This document shows positions 17,610 through 25,369 of a stretch of DNA of 64,000 nucleotides, piece by piece. The notes beneath the pieces were generated by a model that worked only from the letters and a program-made list of their open reading frames with translations, did not search any database and was not told the origin of the DNA. A program made the translations under genes and the position numbers. Each line of letters begins with the position of its first letter. Position 1 is the first letter of the stretch. The stretch covers positions 744,001 through 808,000 of the forward strand of contig NZ_JACYFJ010000002.1 in assembly GCF_014855495.1 (NCBI RefSeq), read 5' to 3'. Source of the DNA: Euzebyella saccharophila. GTDB lineage: Bacteria; Bacteroidota; Bacteroidia; Flavobacteriales; Flavobacteriaceae.

Positions 17610-19574
17610 ATGATCAAAACCAAACCATTTTACCGAATGAAACTTAAACACCACTTCTTATTAGCTGTAATCACCACCCTGCTTTTTAACTGCCAATCCA
17701 CTAAAAAAGAAAGGGTTACAAAAAATGTAATTAGCCACGAAAATGTTACCATTATTTGCGATCCGAGTCAAGGAAATAATCTCTTTTCTTCATGGGGAGT
17801 CTTTCCAAAACAACAAGAATCCATTAGAAGAATTTTTATGGAAGTTACTTTAGGTCATCCAGATTCCATAGATATTGCGCATTGGGACTATATGGACCCT
17901 ATACGAATTAATCGGGTTGGAGGACTAAAAGGAGATACCTTAAATTTGGAAATAGGTAAAATGCTGACACCCTACGGTAGTAACTTCAAGAAGGATTGGG
18001 ACTGGCGCTGGCAAATAGATGTAACAGATTTTTCAAGTATACTTAGAGACAGCGTAGAAATCACCTATAACCATACGGGATACGAAGGAGCCAATGTAGG
18101 CTGGAAACTTAAAATTGACTTTAAATTTGAAATGGGTGATCCTGTTGCTCAACCCTTAGGCTTTCACAAATTATATGACGATGGCTTTAGTTATGGCAAT
18201 CCAGAGAAACCTATTACAGAATCTCTATCCCCTAAACAAATCAAAATGAAGGAAGGTGCAGATTTCGCACGAATTCGTGTTCTACATACCGGCCATGGAA
18301 TGGACAAGCCCAAAGGTTGTAGCGAATTCTGTAGTAGATGGCGGGAGATTTTAGTCGATGGTAAGACCATTGACCATAGGGATATGTGGAAAGAATGTGG
18401 AGATAACAATCTATACCCGCAAGGAGGCACTTGGATTTTTGATAGAGCATATTGGTGTCCTGGAGACTTACAGGCTCCAGATATAATTGATTTTCCAATT
18501 ACCAAGCCCACCCACACCCTCGATTTTGAAATGGAACCATATGTAGCAGAAGAAAATATACAGGCTTACGAAAGTATAAGCGCCATGGTTTTTGAATATA
18601 AGAAACCTTCAAAATCAAATGATGTTTCTTTGGAGCAAATACTAGTGCCTAACGACGCCCCAGAATTAAATCGGTTAAACCCTTCCGTAATAGAGCCTAA
18701 AATTATCATTAAAAATTTGGGTTCGGAAAATTTGAAGGAGGTCCAAATAAAATATGGAACTGAAGGATTCGAAGAAAAGACATTCCTTTGGAAAGGAAAT
18801 CTTGCTTTTTATGAGGAAGCTTACATCACTTTACCAGGCATCATTGATTTTAAGTTCGGTGAAAACATATTCAATGTTGCTTTGGAGAAACCCAATGGAA
18901 AGTCGGATGAATGGATTAACGACAATAGGAAATCCACTAACTTCAATTCACCTAAAGAAATGCCCCAAAATGTGGTGGTCACCTATCAAACAAATAATAA
19001 CCCAGAGGAAAATACCGTACGCATTATAAATACCGATAACAAAATTATTTACGAAAAACTACCTTCTAAAGCAAAAAAAGATACCGTTTATAGAGACACT
19101 TTAAAGCTGAATAATGGTAGTTATAGAATGTCTCTAGAAGACTCGGAGCATAATGGATTGGAATTTTGGTTTATGCCCAAACAAGGATTCGGATACCTCC
19201 AGATTTCAGACCTTGAGGGTCGTGTACTACACAGGTTCGAGAGTGATTGCGGTGTAGGCGAGCAATTGGATTTTATCATAAAAAATAATCCTACCATTGA
19301 TACAAATGTAGAGCAAAGCCTAGTAAAGTTATATCCTAGAAGAATTCGTGAAACCACTCAATTATTGGTTCAACTGGAAGCAGAATCCAATGGTGAAATA
19401 CACATTCTTAAAGATGGTGACATTCAAGAAAAAATACCTTTTTCTAATATCAAAGAGAAGACATTTGAAATAGATTTAAGCTCATACGAAGATGGTAGAT
19501 ACGTAATTGAACTCTTTGTCAATGGAGACTCCAAATTGAAACAAAGAATTTCCAAACAAAATAATAGAAACTAG
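17610..19574 (+). CDS. PNGase F-like peptide:N-glycosidase (secreted)
   Basis: Peptide-N4-(N-acetyl-beta-glucosaminyl)asparagine amidases cleave N-glycans from asparagine. The PNGase F core motifs are visible. HWDYMD (about residue 91) fits the catalytic Asp60 region. GCSEFCSRW (about 235) keeps the Cys-x-Glu-x-Cys of Glu206 and its disulfide. DRAYWCPGD (about 278), with an upstream Cys, matches the third disulfide region. Sequence between these (RIRVLHTGHG, KPKGCSEF) also follows PNGase F. At 654 residues it is about twice the classical length. The extra C-terminal part ends with a segment resembling a type 9 secretion tail (about 575-650). The N-terminus has a signal peptide with a possible lipobox (LLFNC); ATG 17637 is an alternative start. 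Confidence 0.8.
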   Translation: MIKTKPFYRMKLKHHFLLAVITTLLFNCQSTKKERVTKNVISHENVTIICDPSQGNNLFSSWGVFPKQQESIRRIFMEVTLGHPDSIDIAHWDYMDPIRINRVGGLKGDTLNLEIGKMLTPYGSNFKKDWDWRWQIDVTDFSSILRDSVEITYNHTGYEGANVGWKLKIDFKFEMGDPVAQPLGFHKLYDDGFSYGNPEKPITESLSPKQIKMKEGADFARIRVLHTGHGMDKPKGCSEFCSRWREILVDGKTIDHRDMWKECGDNNLYPQGGTWIFDRAYWCPGDLQAPDIIDFPITKPTHTLDFEMEPYVAEENIQAYESISAMVFEYKKPSKSNDVSLEQILVPNDAPELNRLNPSVIEPKIIIKNLGSENLKEVQIKYGTEGFEEKTFLWKGNLAFYEEAYITLPGIIDFKFGENIFNVALEKPNGKSDEWINDNRKSTNFNSPKEMPQNVVVTYQTNNNPEENTVRIINTDNKIIYEKLPSKAKKDTVYRDTLKLNNGSYRMSLEDSEHNGLEFWFMPKQGFGYLQISDLEGRVLHRFESDCGVGEQLDFIIKNNPTIDTNVEQSLVKLYPRRIRETTQLLVQLEAESNGEIHILKDGDIQEKIPFSNIKEKTFEIDLSSYEDGRYVIELFVNGDSKLKQRISKQNNRN

Positions 19575-19620
19575 CCTACTAAAACAATTTAACCGTTTGT
19601 TCGAAACAATTGTCCTATTA

Positions 19621-19649
19621 AAAATGTCGTGGTTTTCCACGACATTTTT
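19621..19649 (+). terminator. Rho-independent terminator after the PNGase F-like gene
   Basis: A 12-bp perfect stem (AAAATGTCGTGG and its complement) with a TTTT loop, followed by a T run, 47 bp past the stop. Confidence 0.9.
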
Positions 19650-19908
19650 ATTTACACTTGCGTTGTTATTTCCTCTGGAATTTTTGAAGTAATGACCTCT
19701 TTGAGGTAATTTCTTTAAAACCTATAGTATTGTGAAAACAATGCACATTGCCAAATTTTATTATTTATCGTTTAGTGAAAAATCCATTTAATTTTTTACT
19801 GCTTACAACCAGTAATTAGACTATGCAGTTTTAGAACAATAAAAGTAATATCGAAATATATAGAATACTAAATTGAACTCTAACACCCACCATCATCACA
19901 ATCTTTAG

Positions 19909-20115
19909 AATCCTTTATTATTTCTCTCCTTTACGCTTCCTGCACTACGTCAAGGGAAAGAGGTTAACGCTGTTGCAACAAAAATCTCTCAAAATGTCCC
20001 TACAAGATTAATTGAAATAGTTGGCAATTCTAGGATAACATTGTGGCTACAAAAATTAAAAAAAATCATTTCTTCTGGTAACACCTCCGTTATGAATCAA
20101 ATTGTTGAGGAATAG
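19909..20115 (+). pseudogene. possible gene remnant in an otherwise empty gap
   Basis: The 588-bp gap between the terminator at 19649 and the next gene holds a 68-codon open stretch with no ATG at its head. It reads like a hydrophobic leader (NPLLFLLFTLPA) followed by a mixed helical segment (EVNAVATKISQNVPTRLIEI) and ends at TAG 20113. I cannot assign a family. It may be a decayed secreted protein or chance; nothing else is seen in the gap. Confidence 0.2.
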
Positions 20116-20237
20116 AATCAATTTGTAAAGGACCTATTGATACCAAAAGCTATTTTTATTTTTCTCAATTGAACTACCAATTTTTGCCAATTCAGGATTT
20201 TTAAATCTGCCTGTTATTGTCAAGAAAACTCAAACTA

Positions 20238-23200
20238 ATGAAAACTAACTATCAACTCAGACTATTAATGGTCTTGTTACTGGCCCCCTTTTCTATTTGG
20301 TGCCAAAACAGGAACACACTTTTCAAACTGCATTCGGCAAATCGTACCGGAATTGAATTCAATAATTTATTGACGGAAAGCGACACTCTCAATATTCTCA
20401 ACCAGGCCAATATTTATAATGGAGGTGGAATCGGTATGGGCGATTTTAATAATGACGGACTTATTGATGCCTATTTTGCTGGCAATATGGTTTCAAACAA
20501 ACTCTACCTCAACCAAGGGAATTTTAATTTCAAAGATGTTACCAAAGAGGCACTCGTTGATGGGCAAGGGCATTGGAGTACGGGAATTTCAGTAGTAGAT
20601 ATTAATGGCGATGGCTGGCTAGACATCTATGTCGCAGCTTCATTTAGAAATGACTCCGAACGCAGAACCAACCTTTTGTACATCAATAAAGGAACCAACA
20701 AGAAGGGAATTCCCATTTTTGAAGAGTCGGCCAAATCTTATGGGTTGGCCGATGATGGATATAGTACACAAGGCTATTTTTTTGACTACGATCAAGATGG
20801 TGATCTAGACATGTATCTCGTCACTAATGAAATTTATGATCCTCGCACCCCTATTCGCTATCGGGCGAAATTGACCGACGGTTCTGCAAAAAATACAGAC
20901 CGCCTTTATCGAAACAACGGAAACCAAACGTTCACCAATGTCTCAGAAAATGCAGGAATCACTATAGAGGGATGGGGACATGCCGCTAACATCAGTGATT
21001 TTAACGGAGATGGGTGGCCCGATATTTATGTGGCCAACGATTTTGTCTCGAACGACCTGCTTTATATCAACAATCAAGATGGCACTTTTACCAATCAGTT
21101 AGACAACTATTTCAAGCACACGGCATGGAATGCCATGGGTACCGACGTAGTCGATTTCAACAATGACGGCTTTCCTGATGTTATTTCGTTGGAGATGCTT
21201 CCTGAGAACAATCTTCGTAAAAAACGAATGCTAAGCGGTAATGAGTATTACAATTACATCAACAACCAACAGTACAGCTACAACCACCAATATGTTCGTA
21301 ATGTGCTTCAGTTGAGCAGCGGGCCGACACCTAACGGCCACCCTGTATTTACTGATCAGGCATTTATGTCAGGTATTTACCAAACCGATTGGAGCTGGTG
21401 CCCGCTTGCTGCGGATTTTGATAATGACAGCTATAAAGACCTCATCATCACCAATGGTTTGCCTAAAGACGTTACTGATCTTGATTACATAGCTTATGAA
21501 AGTGGGCAAACAGCAGGAGCACAGAGTTACACCCTTGAAATGACCTACCGCTTACCCGTAGTTAAATTGGCCAATTACTCCTTTAAAAATATTGATGGTT
21601 CCAGATTTGAAAATACTTCTAAAAAATGGGGGCTAAATCAAAAGTCATTTTCTAACGGTGGGGTCTATGCCGACCTTGATAATGATGGTGACCTTGATGT
21701 TTTAGTAAACAATTTAAATGACACCGCATTTGTCTATGAAAATACCTTGAACGTTTCAGAAGGGCATGTATCGGTATCCATTAAAGGCCCGGCCAACAAT
21801 CCTGATGGTTATGGGGCATCCATAAAGGCATACTCCAACGGTAAAATGCAATATTTTGAGCATTACCCCATCAGAGGTTATCTGTCCACCAATGATTCCA
21901 GAATTCATTTAGGTATCGGCAACGCGGCCCAGGTTGATTCTTTACGGGTACAGTGGCCCGATGGAAAATCGCAAGTTTTAAGTAACCTCGTTGAAAACCA
22001 GATTTCAGTTAATTATTCGAATGCGACATCCACTAAAGAAAGTAAGCCTTCTTTTGACAATTCTATTTTCACGGACGCTTCTTCCGAACATCAATTGGTT
22101 TACACCCCAAAAGAAACAGACTTTTCAGACTTCAATATTCAGCCAACCATTCCCCATAAATTAAGTCAATATGGGCCGGGCATCGCCGTGGGCGATATTG
22201 ACGGTAATGGTCATGATGACCTATATATTGGTGGCTCTTCCGATAACCCAGGAGTGTTCCTTATGCAAAATAGTGACGGTATATTTACAAAAGATGTCAA
22301 TCGTTTCTCGCAAAAAGAAGACATTCTTTATGAAGATATGGGCGTACTTTTTTTCGATGCTGAAAACGACAACGACCTTGACCTTTACCTAGTTAGTGGC
22401 AGCTATGAAATACCTGCAAGGCACGAAATCAGCAATGACCGCTTTTTTCTTAATGACGGTAAAGGTTACTTTACACGGGCCAACAACCTTCCTAAAGATT
22501 TCACCAATGGGTCTTGTGTAAAAGCCGCTGATTTTGATGGGGATGGCGACCTAGACCTATTTGTAGGCGGTAGAGTCGTTTCAGCAGCCTATCCACAGGC
22601 ACCGGAAAGCTTTTTATTCCGTAACGACAACGGTCAATTTGTTGATGTTACCGAGACTTATAGCCCTAAATTGAAACGCATTGGAATGGTTACGGATGCT
22701 CTTTGGAGCGATTTTGATATGGATGGAAAACCAGACCTTATCTTGGCCGGTGAGTGGATGCCCATTACCTTTTTCAAAAACACAGGAGACTCGCTGGTCG
22801 AAATAAAAACGGGCATCGAAGACCGCAAAGGCTGGTGGAACAGCTTAGTAGCCGGCGATTTTGATAATGACGGTGACATGGATTATGTAGCCGGAAATTT
22901 AGGGCTCAACACAAATTACGAAGCTACCTCAGAAGAACCGATGACCATCATTGCCAAAGACATGGATAAAAATGGATCTTTTGATGGAACCGTTTTTTGT
23001 TATATGATGGGTGATGACGGAATACGCAAACCTTATCCGATACCATCACGTGACGATTTGGTGGGTCAGGTAGTCAGCATGAGAAAAAAATTTCCTACCT
23101 ATACCTCATACGGAATGGCCGACATGGGTCAACTTTGGACGGAAGCCCAAAAAGAAGGAGCCATCATTTTAGAGGCCAACGAAATGAGAACATCCTTTAT

Positions 23201-23753
23201 TGAAAACAAGGGCAATGGTCAATTCGCCATGTCTCCCTTGCCCAATGAAGCACAAACGGCCCCAATTTATGGTATGATGGCCGAAGATATCAATGAAGAT
23301 GGTTATTTAGATATACTTATGGTCGGCAACGATTACGGAATGGATCCCTACAGCGGTCGCCACGATGCCTTTAATGGACTTTGCTTATTAGGTTCAAAAA
23401 ATTCAGGGTTTCAACCCATGCAGTTACAAAACTCTGGATTTTATGTAAAGGGTGATGCCAAAGGGTTGGCTAAGGTACACATAGCCGACCAGAAAGACCT
23501 TTATGTTGCCACCCAAAACCAAGATGAGCTTATTGTACTGCAAAAAGATACAAATAAAACCAAGAAGTGGATACATATTCAACCCGACGATTTTTCTGCC
23601 GATATTTGGTTTAAAGATGGCCGTCGCAGAAGGGTAGAATTTCAGTACGGGTCTAGCTACCTTTCGCAGTCTTCAAGAACGCTTCCTTTAGAAGAAGGTA
23701 CTACCAAAATTACCATCACCAATTTTAAAGGAGAAAAAAGAGAGGCCCTATAG
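20238..23753 (+). CDS. FG-GAP/VCBS repeat protein with ASPIC/UnbV domain (CRTAC1-like)
   Basis: A secreted beta-propeller protein of about 1171 residues from ATG 20238; a TTG seven codons upstream is less likely. After a signal peptide (MKTNYQLRLLMVLLLAPFS) come many calcium-binding FG-GAP repeats of the type MGDFNNDGLIDAYFAGN, DINGDGWLDIYVAAS and DFDGDGDLDLFVGGR. An ASPIC/UnbV domain lies near residues 525-600 (GIGNAAQVDSLRVQWPDGKS). A second propeller set follows. Such proteins often accompany SusCD pairs and probably bind substrate or other surface proteins; no enzymatic activity is established. It lies 73 bp upstream of the haloperoxidase-fold gene and probably shares its transcript. Confidence 0.9.
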   Translation: MKTNYQLRLLMVLLLAPFSIWCQNRNTLFKLHSANRTGIEFNNLLTESDTLNILNQANIYNGGGIGMGDFNNDGLIDAYFAGNMVSNKLYLNQGNFNFKDVTKEALVDGQGHWSTGISVVDINGDGWLDIYVAASFRNDSERRTNLLYINKGTNKKGIPIFEESAKSYGLADDGYSTQGYFFDYDQDGDLDMYLVTNEIYDPRTPIRYRAKLTDGSAKNTDRLYRNNGNQTFTNVSENAGITIEGWGHAANISDFNGDGWPDIYVANDFVSNDLLYINNQDGTFTNQLDNYFKHTAWNAMGTDVVDFNNDGFPDVISLEMLPENNLRKKRMLSGNEYYNYINNQQYSYNHQYVRNVLQLSSGPTPNGHPVFTDQAFMSGIYQTDWSWCPLAADFDNDSYKDLIITNGLPKDVTDLDYIAYESGQTAGAQSYTLEMTYRLPVVKLANYSFKNIDGSRFENTSKKWGLNQKSFSNGGVYADLDNDGDLDVLVNNLNDTAFVYENTLNVSEGHVSVSIKGPANNPDGYGASIKAYSNGKMQYFEHYPIRGYLSTNDSRIHLGIGNAAQVDSLRVQWPDGKSQVLSNLVENQISVNYSNATSTKESKPSFDNSIFTDASSEHQLVYTPKETDFSDFNIQPTIPHKLSQYGPGIAVGDIDGNGHDDLYIGGSSDNPGVFLMQNSDGIFTKDVNRFSQKEDILYEDMGVLFFDAENDNDLDLYLVSGSYEIPARHEISNDRFFLNDGKGYFTRANNLPKDFTNGSCVKAADFDGDGDLDLFVGGRVVSAAYPQAPESFLFRNDNGQFVDVTETYSPKLKRIGMVTDALWSDFDMDGKPDLILAGEWMPITFFKNTGDSLVEIKTGIEDRKGWWNSLVAGDFDNDGDMDYVAGNLGLNTNYEATSEEPMTIIAKDMDKNGSFDGTVFCYMMGDDGIRKPYPIPSRDDLVGQVVSMRKKFPTYTSYGMADMGQLWTEAQKEGAIILEANEMRTSFIENKGNGQFAMSPLPNEAQTAPIYGMMAEDINEDGYLDILMVGNDYGMDPYSGRHDAFNGLCLLGSKNSGFQPMQLQNSGFYVKGDAKGLAKVHIADQKDLYVATQNQDELIVLQKDTNKTKKWIHIQPDDFSADIWFKDGRRRRVEFQYGSSYLSQSSRTLPLEEGTTKITITNFKGEKREAL

Positions 23754-23826
23754 TCGGTATTCTTATTAACCCAATTTTAAAGAACTAGTTTCACCGCTTA
23801 GGCGGTTTTAAACCAAAACCCCATAA

Positions 23827-25152
23827 ATGAAAAGATTTAGTTTATTGGCAATTTTAATGATGCTGACCGTTTCTTCCAAACCTCCGATCAATTACATGAA
23901 ACTTTCTGCCAGTGAAGAAGCCGATTATTTACATCGAGCCCTAAAACAGGTTACCGATGTAATGGTGTACGATATATATTCGCCCCCCGTGACCAGCAGA
24001 ACGTATGCTTATGTTTCGGTAGCTGCCTACGAAACCCTTATTCAGGATAATAAAAAATACATATCAATGGCCGGCCAACTTCATGGTCTTGAAGCCTTCC
24101 CTTCTTTGGATAAGGATAAGAAATACAATCTTACCTTAGCAGCCGTTCACGCCGTTCTGACCACAGGTAAGGCCTTTGTCATCTCCGAAGAACGCATTGA
24201 TACTTTTGAAAAGGAATTGTTAGCGGAAATCAAAGAGAATGGTATTCCACAGAAAATATTCGACAATTCAATTGCCTATGGAGACATGGTAGCAAAGCAC
24301 GTTCTTCAATGGTCCGCAAAAGATAAATATTCCCAGATTAGGTCAATGCCCGATTATAGCGTCAAAAGTGGCGAAGGCTACTGGAAACCCACGCCCCCTG
24401 CTTACATGAAGGCCATTGAACCCAACTGGAACAAACTTAGAACCTTTATGATCGACTCTGCAGAGCAATTTAAGCCTGTAGCTCCCCCAGCTTTTTCTCG
24501 TGACAGTACCAGTTTGTTTTACAAGGATGTAATTGATGTTTATGAGCAAGTGAAAAACAATACGCCCGAAGAGAATGAGATTGCTAATTTTTGGGACTGT
24601 AACCCTTTTAAAATGAACGTGCGCGGGCATGTTATGTTCGCCACCAAAAAGATATCGCCTAACGGACATTGGATGAACATCACATCTTTGGTCTGCAAAA
24701 AAGCCAAGGCCTCTGCCGTAGAATCAGCGGAAGCCTATGCTTCATTGGCGGTCACCCTAGCCGATTGCTTCATCAGTTGTTGGGATGAAAAATACCGCAG
24801 TTCGGTCATCAGACCAGAAACTTACATCAATCAATATATCGACCCGAACTGGTTACCGGTACTCCAAACCCCTCCATTTCCTGAATATACTAGCGGTCAC
24901 AGTGTAGTGTCTTCTGGAGCGGCTATTATTTTGACCAAACTTTTCGGAGAGAATTTTGAATTTGCAGATTCTACAGAAGAAGAGTTCGGCCTGCCTATTC
25001 GTCATTTTAAATCGTTTAGGGATGCCGCTAACGAGGCGGCCATCAGTCGTTTTTATGGAGGTATCCATTACATGCCAGCTATCGCCAACGGTCAAGATGA
25101 AGGTTTTGCGATTGGTGCGTATTATGCGACTAAACTTAAGACGAAAAGATAA
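23827..25152 (+). CDS. vanadium-dependent haloperoxidase / PAP2-fold protein
   Basis: A 441-residue secreted protein of the vanadium haloperoxidase and acid phosphatase superfamily. The vanadate/phosphate-binding set is complete: K and R in DEKYRSSVIRPETY (about 319-332), the PEYTSGHSV segment (about 352-360) with S-G-H, and SRFYGGIHYM (about 406-415) with R and the vanadate-ligand H. Members either oxidise halides with hydrogen peroxide or hydrolyse phosphate; sequence alone does not decide. Halide oxidation would fit a marine bacterium. The first 20 residues look like a signal peptide. It is paired with the FG-GAP/ASPIC gene upstream, a common arrangement in Bacteroidota. Confidence 0.85.
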   Translation: MKRFSLLAILMMLTVSSKPPINYMKLSASEEADYLHRALKQVTDVMVYDIYSPPVTSRTYAYVSVAAYETLIQDNKKYISMAGQLHGLEAFPSLDKDKKYNLTLAAVHAVLTTGKAFVISEERIDTFEKELLAEIKENGIPQKIFDNSIAYGDMVAKHVLQWSAKDKYSQIRSMPDYSVKSGEGYWKPTPPAYMKAIEPNWNKLRTFMIDSAEQFKPVAPPAFSRDSTSLFYKDVIDVYEQVKNNTPEENEIANFWDCNPFKMNVRGHVMFATKKISPNGHWMNITSLVCKKAKASAVESAEAYASLAVTLADCFISCWDEKYRSSVIRPETYINQYIDPNWLPVLQTPPFPEYTSGHSVVSSGAAIILTKLFGENFEFADSTEEEFGLPIRHFKSFRDAANEAAISRFYGGIHYMPAIANGQDEGFAIGAYYATKLKTKR

Positions 25153-25318
25153 GTTCAATTACCATTAAAACCAATCGCTTGATCTAACCTACCGGATAAG
25201 TTGATAACTGCATCGAATTGGATATGGAGTGAGCAAGACAGTATTAAATGTTGGGAAAGAACAGGGTACTTTGTGGATAAAAATGGATTAAGGATTTTCA
25301 GTCATATTTGTTATAATG

Positions 25319-25347
25319 AAAATGGTGGGGCATGCCCCACCATTTTT
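25319..25347. terminator. bidirectional terminator between converging loci A and B
   Basis: A perfect palindrome centred on CATG (12 bp each side, AATGGTGGGGCA and its complement) flanked by A and T runs. It can end both the plus-strand haloperoxidase transcript and the long minus-strand locus B transcript. Confidence 0.9.
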
Positions 25348-25369
25348 ATCTCTATTGACACTGCCCTTT

